Shown: positions 28,862 to 37,585 of the stretch, in pieces
Numbering within the stretch: the stretch's first letter is position 1
How the letters are laid out: every line of letters starts with the position of its first letter
Assembly: GCF_003606385.1 (NCBI RefSeq)
Contig: NZ_CP032514.1
Location: 248,001 to 312,000 of the forward strand
Direction: 5' to 3'
DNA from: Actinomyces lilanjuaniae
Lineage (GTDB): Bacteria > Actinomycetota > Actinomycetes > Actinomycetales > Actinomycetaceae
DNA: 64,000 nucleotides
The notes under the pieces: model-generated
The model's database searches: none
Told to the model about the DNA's origin: nothing
Seen by the model: only the letters and a program-made list of their open reading frames with translations
Made by a program: the position numbers and the translations under genes

Positions 28862-29461
28862 GTGTCGTGTCGACAATACACAGCCCAGATCCAGGGTGTA
28901 GAAGGCGTCGGTATCTCCTGGTACTCTCCCGGAAACGGGCTTAGGGATCACCAGCCCGCCGTGTCGATGATGGCGCTCTCGCCACGATATCCTCAAGGCA
29001 GGCCTGTGCAGCCTGTCGGAAACGACCTCGGCCCTAAGAGACGGCTGGAGGCTGCTCTCGGCATGTGCGAACAGCTCCTGGACCAGGTGCCGGTCAAGGG
29101 CTTCAAGATCGACCCTGGTGGAGGAGGGAACTGGGATGACGTCTCTATCAAGGAGCTCTGCGAGCGCGTCGGTTGCAGGTTGGTGATCTCCCGGGATGTA
29201 TCTCAGGCAGCCAAGCGCCATATCAGAGACAATATGGGTGCGTTGAAGCTTGTCAAGGACCGCCGTAACAGGCTGGCGCACGGCTCGCTGTCCTTTGTCG
29301 AGTGCTGTGGGGAAACCGTGACAGTCGGTGAGCTCAAGGAGGTTGCCGACGCGGTCAGTGACTACCTGCGAGAAGCCGTCGGCTGCTTCGATAGCTTCAT
29401 CGCGCGTGAGATCGTAGGCAAGAGGAGACGGGAAAGAAGACGGGAGGTGCGAGTTTCGTGA
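28862..29461 (+). CDS. MAE_28990/MAE_18760-type HEPN protein, N-terminus probably truncated
   Basis: A 199-residue frame from GTG 28862 (ATG 28967 is an alternative start). The C-terminal half is clearly HEPN of the MAE_28990/MAE_18760 type: GNWDDVSIKELCERVGCRLV, IRDNMGALKLVKDRRNRLAH, GSLSFVECCGETVTVGELKE, then a terminal helix. The HEPN RNase motif R-x4-H is present as RNRLAH (R135 to H140). The first ~80 residues look unlike the helical N-terminal half usual in this family, so the gene may be 5'-truncated. HEPN proteins of this type are predicted RNases of conflict systems. The stop overlaps the methyltransferase start (GTGA). The region is less GC-rich than the core genome. Confidence 0.65.
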   Translation: MSCRQYTAQIQGVEGVGISWYSPGNGLRDHQPAVSMMALSPRYPQGRPVQPVGNDLGPKRRLEAALGMCEQLLDQVPVKGFKIDPGGGGNWDDVSIKELCERVGCRLVISRDVSQAAKRHIRDNMGALKLVKDRRNRLAHGSLSFVECCGETVTVGELKEVADAVSDYLREAVGCFDSFIAREIVGKRRRERRREVRVS

Positions 29462-30537
29462 GAAAGGAGGTCGGCACCCTCTCGATCCGTGCTGTTGATC
29501 TGTTCTGTGGAGTCGGTGGACTCACCCACGGCCTCGCCCGGGCTGGCATAGACGTCGTAGCCGGGATCGATATTGATCCCGCATGCAGGTATCCCTATGA
29601 GGCTAACAATGAGGCGAGGTTCGTTGAAGGCGACGTGAATGACCTTGAGGCGTCAGAGGTAGAGCGGCTCGTCGGTGGAGCTGATGTCAGCCTGATTGCC
29701 GGGTGCGCGCCCTGCCAGCCGTTCTCGACATACAGCCGCTCTGGCCGCAGCAAGAGGCGCGGTAGCGACTGGCAGCTTGTTGAGACGTTTGGCAGGCTGG
29801 TGCGAGAGGTCCAGCCTGACCTCGTGACGATGGAGAATGTGCCGCAGCTGCTGGACCATCCGGTATTTAGCCGGTTCGTGGAGGACCTGAGTGGCTACTC
29901 GGTCGGGTGGTCCGTAGTCCAGGCCGCTCGTATTGGTGTCCCGCAGACAAGAAAGCGTCTTGTCCTGGTCGCCTCACGACTCGGCGACGTCGGCCTTCCC
30001 CTCTCGCAGGAGGGGAAGGAAGCAAGGACTGTGCGTCAGGCTATCGGGGGACTCCGCCCCATCAGGGCTGGCGAGTCGGACCCCGAGGACCGGCTGCACG
30101 TAGCCTCTCGGCTGAGCAGGGTGAACCTGGAGCGGATACGTCATTCGAAGCCGGGGGGGACGTGGCGTGACTGGCCCGAGGACCTCCGAGCCGCGTGTCA
30201 CCGCAAGACCAGTGGTGCGACCTACCCGAGCGTGTACGGACGCATGTCCTGGGATGAGGCGAGTCCGACCATCACTACTCAGTGCTTCGGATACGGCAAC
30301 GGGCGTTTCGGGCATCCCGAGCAGGATCGGGCCATCTCACTTCGCGAGGCCGCGATCTTGCAGACCTTCCCGCCGAAGTACAAGTTTGTGCGGCCCGATG
30401 AGCCTGTCCGGTTCAACGTCCTGGGCCGCCTCATAGGTAACGCTGTTCCCGTGCGCCTGGGAGAGGCGGTGGGGCAGACGCTGGTGGCGCATGCCGCACA
30501 GTTCACTCGTCCAAACCACGCCGTGGAGGCGCACTGA
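29458..30537 (+). CDS. dcm: C5-cytosine-specific DNA methyltransferase
   Basis: A 359-residue m5C methyltransferase with motifs in order: I DLFCGVGGLTHG, IV GCAPCQPFS with catalytic Cys86, VI ENVPQL (126 on), VIII QTRKRLVLVASR, IX REAAILQTFPPKY and X GRLIGNAVP. A target-recognition region lies around 220-290 (TWRDWPEDL, TYPSVYGRMSWDEASPTITT). It transfers methyl groups from SAM to cytosine C5. It is translationally coupled (GTGA) to the HEPN gene. No restriction endonuclease follows, so it is either an orphan, or the HEPN protein is its effector partner. Codon use is visibly less G/C-biased than in flanking genes, suggesting acquisition by transfer. Confidence 0.93.
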   Translation: MRKEVGTLSIRAVDLFCGVGGLTHGLARAGIDVVAGIDIDPACRYPYEANNEARFVEGDVNDLEASEVERLVGGADVSLIAGCAPCQPFSTYSRSGRSKRRGSDWQLVETFGRLVREVQPDLVTMENVPQLLDHPVFSRFVEDLSGYSVGWSVVQAARIGVPQTRKRLVLVASRLGDVGLPLSQEGKEARTVRQAIGGLRPIRAGESDPEDRLHVASRLSRVNLERIRHSKPGGTWRDWPEDLRAACHRKTSGATYPSVYGRMSWDEASPTITTQCFGYGNGRFGHPEQDRAISLREAAILQTFPPKYKFVRPDEPVRFNVLGRLIGNAVPVRLGEAVGQTLVAHAAQFTRPNHAVEAH

Positions 30538-30680
30538 GGGCGGCTGCGTCAGCGAGGGGCTCGTATGGCGTCAGGCTGGGAGCGGAACCGTGGCACGCGG
30601 CTTAACGACCGGGCGGCACATCAAGGTCCGTTCGTAAGCACCAGGTGTCTCACGGCTCACAGCTAGTAGCCCGCGATGCC

Positions 30681-31745
30681 CTAGCCCAGGGGGTAGCCGA
30701 GATCGGCGCCGTCGGGCAGCGGGGTGATGCTGGCAAACCTGCGGGCGGCCTGCACCCCGGTAGTCAGGCTGCACTCCGGGCTGCCCGCCAGGGCCAGCAG
30801 TGCCTCCTCGGTCAGGTCGGCTCCCTGGCTAACAGCACGGCGCAGGGCGTGCCTGCGGCAGGTGTCGAAGGCCTCCTCGACGTCACGGGCCAGGGCGCGT
30901 GCCTCCTGCCTCGGTCTGTGGTGGATCCGAAAGTCGTGCGCCATGTCCATCAGCTTCTGCAGGACAGGCCCGGGAATGTCCGGGACGCGTGCGAGGACCT
31001 CACGGACACCTTCCACGGTCATCAGCGGGTCCGCGGCCAGCGGGTCATCGGCGGGAGGCTCCTCAGGGCCAAGGCCGGGGCCAGTGCCGGGGCCGCCGCC
31101 AAAGAAGAACTCGTTGACGACCTCGTCCGTCAGTGCCCGCAGGCGCGCCTCCCTCTCATCGGTGGGAGGCTTTCTAGGGCTGAGGTCCACCCCGAAGAAG
31201 TAGTCGGAGAAGGAGTCGTCAGCGTACTGCTGCAGGCACTCATCACCCGCTGCCAGCATCTCCAGTCCGCTCAGCTCGACACCAGCGTCGTCGGTGTCAG
31301 GTTCCCACCACTGCTGCCCGTCGTAGAGCGCGGCAACAGTCCACCACTGGACGTGCCGGGTCTGTCTGTCCTGTGGTCTCCAAGGCAGGAGCCGGGCAGC
31401 CCACTCCGGCAGGCCCCGGCGCGGGTCCTCCTCGCCGGAGTAGCCGAAGGACACGTCCCGGTCGAAGCCCGCCAGCAGTGCCCGGCCACCAGTGAGCTGG
31501 ATCAACTGCGCCCAGGAGCCGCCGCCGTCACTGTAGTACCACCCGTGGGGCTGCGCTCCGGTGTAGTGCGGAGGGACCAGCACGGTGTCCCCAGGCTCCC
31601 CGGTGTCCCCGGCGCGGGGGCCGCCGACCCTGTTGAGGGAGGCGTTCATGAGGGCTGCGTCCACCGCGATATGGCGGGTCATGGTCTCGACGTCGGGCAG
31701 GTCGCGGGTTCTCAGGCCAGGGCTGCTGGAGGCGTCGGTGCTCAC
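30681..31745 (-). CDS. Hypothetical protein of the accessory region
   Basis: About 354 residues from GTG 31745; the start is uncertain because the GGAGGG is only a base or two away, and the frame is open to 31796. No signal peptide or membrane segment. The N-terminal part reads LPDVETMTRHIAVDAALMNA, VLVPPHYTGAQPHGWYYSDG, GSWAQLIQLTGGRALLAGFD, SFGYSGEEDPRRGLPEWAAR. The C-terminal part is helical (TVEGVREVLARVPDIPGPVL, QKLMDMAHDFRIHHRPRQEA). The 'GGRALLxGxDRD' stretch recalls SMI1/KNR4- or DUF-type immunity proteins, but not enough to name a family. Confidence 0.6.
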   Translation of the reverse strand: MSTDASSSPGLRTRDLPDVETMTRHIAVDAALMNASLNRVGGPRAGDTGEPGDTVLVPPHYTGAQPHGWYYSDGGGSWAQLIQLTGGRALLAGFDRDVSFGYSGEEDPRRGLPEWAARLLPWRPQDRQTRHVQWWTVAALYDGQQWWEPDTDDAGVELSGLEMLAAGDECLQQYADDSFSDYFFGVDLSPRKPPTDEREARLRALTDEVVNEFFFGGGPGTGPGLGPEEPPADDPLAADPLMTVEGVREVLARVPDIPGPVLQKLMDMAHDFRIHHRPRQEARALARDVEEAFDTCRRHALRRAVSQGADLTEEALLALAGSPECSLTTGVQAARRFASITPLPDGADLGYPLG

Positions 31746-31791
31746 CCCTCCAACCGTAGCAAGACGTGCCGCTGTCGCGGACGCCACCCCT

Positions 31792-31831
31792 ACCACCCGC
31801 TACCATGGTCCCTGCGACAGGGGGAGCGCCC
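31792..31831 (+). repeat. Left copy of 40-bp direct repeat (truncated TPP-riboswitch leader)
   Basis: Nearly identical to 32627-32665: shared ACCACCCGCTACCATGG, one T/A change, CCCTGCGACAGGGG and AGCGCCC, with one base more in the G-run. The right copy is the 5' edge of the TPP riboswitch; this copy stops after about 15 bases of riboswitch sequence. Confidence 0.85.
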
Positions 31832-31964
31832 TGTCACCGACTAGTGGAGCGCATGGGGTTGCTTCCTAGACGGGGTCATGTCATACTCTGTCTGCCGCTG
31901 CATTACGGTGCGGAGCGGAAGTAGACGCCGGGCGCCTGTGAGGTCATAGGGCCCGGCGTTCGCG

Positions 31965-32537
31965 CTACCTGGTGGGCTGTATCGTCTCCAGCCGGACGGA
32001 AGCAGCCAGCAGGTTCCAGTTTGTGGTTTTCCCTGTCCTCGCGTCGCCGTAAGCACCAAGAACCTGGTCAGGTACCCACAGATGCGGTTCTTCATCACCG
32101 TAGGCGTGCTGCAGGCTGAAGCGTGTGGAGATCATCCCGCTTTGACGAGCGATAGCGACAGTGGCTTGATCCTTGTCGTCCTGCTTCCGTTGCCTGTGCT
32201 CAAGCACCAACCTCCCGACATCGTAGTCACAGGCAAGAATTGTCACTAGCGTCATGAGCGCCTGCTGGCGTGCCTGCTCTTCGTGAGCACCATGCACCAA
32301 GGGAGAGGCGAGGACAATCAGATGGCGGGCAGAGGAGGAGCCGATGACGCGACACGCCTCTTTCCTGACGTGGGGCACGGAGTCCCGCCAGTGGAGCTTG
32401 GGTCCTCGCGCGAGTTTCTTCAGGGGGCTGATCGGGTCCGGGAGGGCGTCGTCATGAAGATAGGCGCCGAGCAAGTACATCGACTCGGGTACACCTGTGC
32501 GACGGATGCTCTCATCGCCGTAAGCCGTCACCGTCAC
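31965..32537 (-). CDS. DUF3800-like protein (predicted RNase H-like fold)
   Basis: About 190 residues from GTG 32537. The N-terminal VTAYGDESIR carries the DES acidic motif at the end of a strand, then SMYLLGAYLHDD, KLARGPKLHWRDSVPHVRKE, RHLIVLASPLVHG and VGRLVLEHRQRKQDDKDQAT, and near the end PHLWVPDQVLGAYGDARTG. This acidic-residue order (D-E-S, HWR, E-x-R, DxxxGA) is typical of DUF3800 proteins, predicted nucleases often carried in mobile or defence contexts. The gene is isolated, less GC-rich than the flanks, and lies entirely between two copies of a 40-bp repeat. Confidence 0.65.
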   Translation of the reverse strand: MTVTAYGDESIRRTGVPESMYLLGAYLHDDALPDPISPLKKLARGPKLHWRDSVPHVRKEACRVIGSSSARHLIVLASPLVHGAHEEQARQQALMTLVTILACDYDVGRLVLEHRQRKQDDKDQATVAIARQSGMISTRFSLQHAYGDEEPHLWVPDQVLGAYGDARTGKTTNWNLLAASVRLETIQPTR

Positions 32538-32626
32538 GGATGAACAATAGCCGAACGGGCGGTGTTCTTCAGCGTCTGCGTCTCCAAGCCAGAACAGCCT
32601 GCCTACACCCACCACACGGCCCCGCC

Positions 32627-32665
32627 ACCACCCGCTACCATGGACCCTGCGACAGGGGAGCGCCC
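32627..32665 (+). repeat. Right copy of 40-bp direct repeat at the thiamine leader
   Basis: Matches 31792-31831 except one substitution and one base in a G-run. It includes TACCAT (32636-32641), a candidate -10 box, and the first bases of the TPP riboswitch. 795 bases with the DUF3800-like gene separate the copies. Confidence 0.85.
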
Positions 32666-32804
32666 CGCCGCCAGGCAGCCCGGGTCCGGCCAGCGTGCCA
32701 ACCACCACGGCCAGCCCGGCCCCGTCAGCGGCAGCGGCGCTGAGAGTGCGGGCACCCGCAGACCCTCGAACCTGCTCCGGCTAGCACCGGCGAAGGAAGT
32801 CGAG
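32647..32804 (+). promoter_or_regulatory. TPP (thiamine pyrophosphate) riboswitch
   Basis: Conserved THI-element blocks occur in order: GGGGAGCGCC on the 5' side, pairing with GGCGCTGAGAG (CTGAGA at 32740-32745), then ACCCTCGAACCTG (AACCTG at 32769-32774), CCGG-CTAGCA-CCGG hairpin (32777-32790) and GGCGAAGGAAGTCG, whose GTCG can pair with CGAC near 32650 to close P1. A variable extra arm lies between. It sits 85 bases upstream of a thiamine-type binding protein gene with its own GGAGG site. Binding of TPP is expected to switch off thiBPQ expression. Confidence 0.9.
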
Positions 32805-32889
32805 ACATCTCCCTGGGCAGTGCGCGCAGCACCGTGGCCAGCGTGCCGCCTGCCCAGGCCCTCCGGACCACCATCCTGGAGGCACAGCC

Positions 32890-34160
32890 ATGACAACCAT
32901 GACAACAACACAGACACCCCAGAGCAGCCGACTCCGGCCGTGCGCTCACACCCAGCCGTGCAGCCGTTCCCAGGTGCGCACTGGCCCCCGGCTGCTGGTT
33001 CCGCAGCCACTGACCCGGCTGGGGCCGGGACGCTCCCGTTACCGCCTCAGCCCCGCCCCCACCTGCGCCGCCCGCCTCAGCCCCACCCCTTCCCGCCGCA
33101 GCCTTCTCACCGCCGGGGGCGCCGGGGCGCTGGCGGCCACGCTGTCGGCCGCCCTGGCCGCCTGCTCAGGCGGGGACCCCGGCGGCGCAGCCTCCGGCAG
33201 CACCGTCACCGTGGTCACCCACGACTCCTTCAGCCTCTCCGAGGACCTCCTCGCCGCCTTCGAGGCCGACACCGGCTACACGCTGACCACCCTGCCCTCC
33301 GGTGACACCGGCGAGCTGGTCAACCGGCTTGTTCTCACCAAGGACGCCCCCCTGGGCGACGCCGTCTACGGCATCGACAACACCTACGCCTCCCGCGCCC
33401 TGGCCGAGGGCGTCATCGACACCACCGCCGTCCCCGCCCTGCCCCGGGGGCCGACGGCTACGTCGTCGAGGACACCCCTGCCCTGGCCCCCGTCGACGTC
33501 GGCGACGTCTGCCTCAACATCGACACCGCCTACTTCGCCGACCGCGACCTCGCTGCACCGAGCACCTTTGAGGACCTCGCCGACAGCGACTACGCCCCCC
33601 TCCTGGTGGCCATCGACCCCTCCACCTCCTCCACCGGCCTGGCCTGGATGCTGGCCACCGTCGGCCACTTCGGCACCGGTGCCGGCTCCGGCTTCGCCAG
33701 CTACTGGAAGACGCTGGTCGAGGGCGGGACCCGCATCGACGCCGGGTGGTCCGACGCCTACTACACCGACTTCACCGCAGGCGGCGGCCAGGGCTCCTAC
33801 CCGGTCGTGGTGTCCTACTCCTCCTCGCCCGCCTACACCCTCACCGACGACGGCTCGGCCACCACCACCGCGGCCCTGCCTGCCACCGCCTTCCGCCAGG
33901 TGGAGTACGCCGGGGTGCTCACCGGGGCCGCCAACCCGGAAGGAGGCCGGGCCTTCGTGGAGTGGATGCTCTCCCGGGCGGTCCAGGAGGACATCCCCGG
34001 CCAGATGTACATGTACCCCGTGGATGCCGAGGCCTCCCTGCCCCCCGAGCTGGAGTCCTTCGGGCCGCTGGCTCCCGACCCCGTCACTGTCAGCCCCCAG
34101 GACATCACCGCCCACCGGGAGGAGTGGCTGAGCGCCTGGAGCGGGGCTGTCGGCGCGTGA
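32890..34160 (+). CDS. thiB: Thiamine ABC transporter substrate-binding lipoprotein (one apparent frameshift)
   Basis: ATG 32890 has GGAGG 8 bases upstream. A long basic N-region leads to SRRSLLTAGGAGALAATLS and lipobox LAAC (Cys92), so it is a Tat- or Sec-exported lipoprotein. The mature part has TVTVVTHDSFSLSEDLLAAF, LGDAVYGIDNTYASRALAEG and, after adding a base at G-run 33446-33450, DGYVVEDTPALAPVDVGDVC. LNIDTAYFADRDL and SSTGLAWMLATVGHFG follow. These are the ThiB signatures (THDSF, GIDNT, VNYD-like NID, SSPG-like SSTG). The corrected length is 423 residues. It binds extracellular thiamine for ThiPQ. Preceded by a TPP riboswitch; its stop overlaps the thiP start (GTGA). Confidence 0.88.
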
Positions 34161-36005
34161 GCCCGGCAGCAGGCGGGGTGCCCGAGCGCCCGGGGAACAG
34201 CGAGCCCGGCAGCCTTGCCCCGGTCACGCGACGGGGCGGGCACGGGTGCACCGGTGGGCACGGGCGTACCGGTGAGCCCGGGCACCCCAGGTCCGGCGGT
34301 CACGTCGGCCGGGCAGGAGCGCCCCTGTCCCGGGCCGGCCCGCCCGGCCCGAGGCCCAGCTGGGCGGAGCGCCTGGGCTGGACCCTGGCGCTCGCCCTGC
34401 CTCTGGGCCTGCTCGCCCTCCTGTTCGCCTGGCCGGTGGCCACCCTGGTGGCGCGCGGCCTGGCCCCGAGGGCGTGCCTGACCCCGGTGGTGTCGCCGAG
34501 GTCCTTACCCGGGAGCGCACCTGGCGGGTCCTGCGACAGACCCTGGTCCAGGCCGCCCTGGCCACCACCGCCTGCGTGGTCCTGGGCGTGCCCGGGGCGC
34601 TGGTCCTCTACCGACGCCGCTTCCCCGGGCGGGGCCTGCTGCGCGCCGTGGTCACCGTCCCCTTCGTGCTGCCCACCGTCGTGGTGGGCACCGCCTTCCA
34701 CGCGCTGGTCACCACCGGCGGCCCCCTGGAGGCGCTGGGCCTGGACGGGACGACGACGGCGGTGGTCGCCGCCCTGGCCTTCTTCAACTACGGCCTGGTG
34801 GTACGCACTGTGGGCACCATGTGGTCCCGGCTGGACCCCCGCGCCGTGGAGGCCGCCCGGGCGCTGGGGGCCTCACCGGCCCGTGCCCTGGCTACCGTCA
34901 CCCTGCCCGCCCTGGCTCCTGCCGTGGCCTCCTCCGCCTCGCTGACCTTCCTGTTCAGCGCCACTGCCTACGGGGTGGTCCTGGTGCTGGGCGGCCCGAG
35001 CACGGGCACCGTCGAGACCGAGATCTATGTGCTCACCACCCAGTACCTCGACCTGCGGGCGGCGGCCGTCCTGTCCATGCTCCAGCTCGGTGTCGTCGCT
35101 GCGGCCCTGTGGGTGGCCGAGCGTGCCCGACGGGCCACCCAGGTGCGCCTGCGCACGCGTACCGAGGTGAGGCCCACCCGCCTGAGCCCTGCCGACCTGC
35201 CCGCCCTCCTGGTCACCGCTGCCACCGTCGCCGGGTTGCTGGTGGCCCCCATGGCGGTCCTGGTGACGCGCTCCCTACAGCGCGACGGCGCCTGGACCCT
35301 GGCCAACTATGCCGACCTGGCCACCACCGGGGGGCGCAACGCGTTGGTGGTCACCGTGTGGCAGGCGGCCGCAGCCTCCGTGCGGGTGGCCGTGGTCGCC
35401 GCCATCATCGCCCTGGTGGTGGGGGTGGCTGTCAGCCTGCTCCTGTCCCGACGGCCCCGGGGGCGCTGGCTCGCCCGGGCGCTGGTCGTCCTGGACGCCG
35501 TCTTCATGCTGCCTCTGGGGGTCTCCGCGGTCACCGTGGGCTTCGGCTTCCTCATCACCCTGAGCCGCCCGCCCTGTCCCTGACTCGCTCCTGGTGGGTG
35601 CTGCCCTGGCCCAGGCGGTGGTGGCCGTCCCCCTGGTGGTGCGCACTCTCCTGCCGTCCCTGCGCGCTGTCGACCCCCGCCAGCGCCAGGCCGCCGCCGC
35701 CCTGGGAGCCGGGCCGGGCCGAGTGCTGCTGAGCGTGGACGGCCCCAGGCGCTGCGCTCGGGCGGGCTGGCCGCAGGTCTGGCCCTGGCGACCTCCCTGG
35801 GCGAGTTCGGGGCGACGTCGTTCCTGGCCCGCCCCCAGGAGCCCACCTTGCCGGTGGTGGTCTACCGCCTCATCTCCAGCCCGGGGGCGCAGAACCAGGG
35901 GATGGCCCTGGCCGCCGGGGTCGTGCTCGCCGTGGGGCGGGACTGGTCATGCTGGGATGCGAGGCGCTGGCGCGCGTGGCTGAGCTGAGAGGACAGGAGC
36001 GATGA
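34157..36005 (+). CDS. thiP: Thiamine ABC transporter permease (four apparent frameshifts)
   Basis: Starts GTG 34157 overlapping the thiB stop. Reading one protein needs four one-base changes: C-run 34464-34467 (add), near 35567-35580 (remove), C-run 35743-35746 (add) and near 35937-35944 (add). These give about 616 residues. Seen: RLGWTLALALPLGLLALLFA, PFVLPTVVVGTAFHALV, VEAARALGASPARALATVTL (EAA loop 1), membrane helices, VVAVPLVVRTLLPSLRAVDP, QRQAAAALGAGPGRVLLS (EAA loop 2), LATSLGEFGATSFLARP and a final VMLGCEALARVAELRGQER. This two-halved permease layout is ThiP. The EFGATSFL motif is typical. Its stop overlaps thiQ. All shifts lie at or next to G/C runs, so error is likelier than decay. 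Confidence 0.82.
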
Positions 36006-37315
36006 CCATGACCAGGACGATCATGACCAGGAGGATCATGACCAGCATGAGTCCCGGGACCAGCAGCAACGGTACGGCCGGTACGACTAGCGGTGCGCCC
36101 GGGACCAGTGGCGCCGCCACAGGTGAGGCCGCCGGTACAGCCAGCACGGCCGGCCCGGGCGCCAGGGGCCTGTCCGTACGCGGCCTCGCCGTGACCTATG
36201 GGGGGCGCACTGCTACCGGTGCCGTCAGCGGCCTCGACCTTGACGTGGCCCCCGGGGAGGTCGTCGCGCTCCTGGGTCCCTCCGGCTGTGGCAAGTCCTC
36301 GCTGCTGCGCGCCGTGGCAGGCCTGGAGGACCTGGCCGCCGGGGAGGTCCGCTGGGACGGTGAGGACGTGGTGGGCCTGCCTGTCCACCGGCGCGGGTTC
36401 GGGCTGATGTTCCAGGACGGGCAGCTCTTTGAGCACCGCGACGTGGCCGGGAACGTCGCCTACGGGCTGAGGCGGCTCCCGCGGGGCCAACGTGCCCAGA
36501 GGGTGGAGGAGATGCTGGCGCTCGTGGGGCTGTCCGGCCTGGGGCGGCGCCGGGTGGCGACGCTGTCGGGCGGCCAGGCCCAGCGTGTGGCCCTGGCCCG
36601 CTCACTGGCCCCCTCCCCACGGCTCCTCCTGCTGGACGAGCCCCTGTCCTCCCTGGACCGTGCCCTGCGTGACCAGCTGGCCGCAGACCTGCGCTCCATC
36701 CTGCGTGCCCAGGGAACCACCGCCCTCTATGTCACCCACGACCAGGACGAGGCGATGACTGTGGCTGACCGTGTCGGTGTCATGGGTTCGGGCCGCCTCC
36801 TGCGGCTGGACACCCCCGAGAGGCTGTGGGCGCACCCGGGCAGCGACGAGGTCGCCAGGTTCCTCGGCTTCGGGCCGTTCCTGGCCGCGGGGGCGGGGGG
36901 CGGGTCCTGCCTCGCCCTGGCGCCCGGGGCGCTGCGGGCACAGGAGTCCGGGGAGACTCTGAGGGTCTCACCAGGCACAGGCTCCGGGCAGGTCGGTGCC
37001 GGGGAGTCGGCAGCCACCGGGAAGGCAGGGGAGCAGACGGGAGCACCGGGTCTGAGGACGCAGCCGCCGGTCAGGCTGGTCGGCGCCACCCTGGGCTCGA
37101 GGGTGCGCCGGGGCAGGTGGGAGGTGGAGGTCCTCCTCGGGCCCGGCCAGGTGGTCACTCTGGGTGCCGACCGGTTCGTGACCACGGGGCGCGAGCGGGT
37201 TGCCGTCGTGGCCAGGGCTGCCAGTCAGCCAGGTGAGCCGGTGATCGCGCTGCTCGACCTGACAAGGACCGCGCTCCTGCCTCGGTACGCAGGGGGCGGG
37301 GAGCCGGCCTCATGA
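36002..37315 (+). CDS. thiQ: Thiamine ABC transporter ATP-binding protein
   Basis: A 437-residue ABC ATPase whose ATG overlaps the thiP stop (ATGA). A low-complexity Thr/Ser/Gly N-terminus (~55 residues) precedes LSVRGLAVTYGGR. Motifs: Walker A GPSGCGKSS, Q-loop MFQDGQLFEHRDVAGNVAYG, signature LSGGQAQRVALARSLA, Walker B LLLLDEPLSSLD, H-loop YVTHDQDEAMTVADRVGVM. The C-terminal ~150 residues, after RFLGFGPFLA, resemble the TOBE-like regulatory region, interrupted by a Gly/Ser-rich stretch. It powers thiamine uptake with ThiB and ThiP. It is longer than E. coli ThiQ (about 230 residues) because of both extensions. Confidence 0.92.
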   Translation: MTMTRTIMTRRIMTSMSPGTSSNGTAGTTSGAPGTSGAATGEAAGTASTAGPGARGLSVRGLAVTYGGRTATGAVSGLDLDVAPGEVVALLGPSGCGKSSLLRAVAGLEDLAAGEVRWDGEDVVGLPVHRRGFGLMFQDGQLFEHRDVAGNVAYGLRRLPRGQRAQRVEEMLALVGLSGLGRRRVATLSGGQAQRVALARSLAPSPRLLLLDEPLSSLDRALRDQLAADLRSILRAQGTTALYVTHDQDEAMTVADRVGVMGSGRLLRLDTPERLWAHPGSDEVARFLGFGPFLAAGAGGGSCLALAPGALRAQESGETLRVSPGTGSGQVGAGESAATGKAGEQTGAPGLRTQPPVRLVGATLGSRVRRGRWEVEVLLGPGQVVTLGADRFVTTGRERVAVVARAASQPGEPVIALLDLTRTALLPRYAGGGEPAS

Positions 37316-37404
37316 CGGTGGGCCTGGCGGTGGACGCCGCGATCCTGTGCGAGGGGCGGGGACGTGGGCGGCTGCCGGACTGTGACGGGCAGGCGGGTCA
37401 GTGA
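37312..37404 (+). CDS. Small ORF overlapping the thiQ stop
   Basis: Thirty codons from an ATG that overlaps the thiQ stop as ATGA (37312-37315): MTVGLAVDAAILCEGRGRGR then LPDCDGQAGQ. The four-base overlap matches the coupling at thiB-thiP and thiP-thiQ. It could be a real small protein, the 5' remnant of a lost thiamine-salvage gene, or chance. No homology recognised. Confidence 0.25.
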   Translation: MTVGLAVDAAILCEGRGRGRLPDCDGQAGQ

Positions 37405-37585
37405 GAGGTAAGTGAGAGGTAGCAGCATCCCGTAGCCTTGTGCCGGTGGGTGCTGCCGGGACACGGCGGCCCCGCCTCTGGCCACCTGTCCACCACCGCC
37501 CGTCTCTCTTCTGCCTTTCCGTTCTGTCTTCTCCGTCTTTCTCGTCTTTTGCCTGTCGTCACCTTCCCAGCGCAAGGAGGCAGTT

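Noticed and set aside
31792..31831. A second, functional TPP riboswitch
   Set aside because: Only the first ~15 riboswitch bases are present; no CTGAGA or AACCTG block follows, and no plus-strand gene is downstream.
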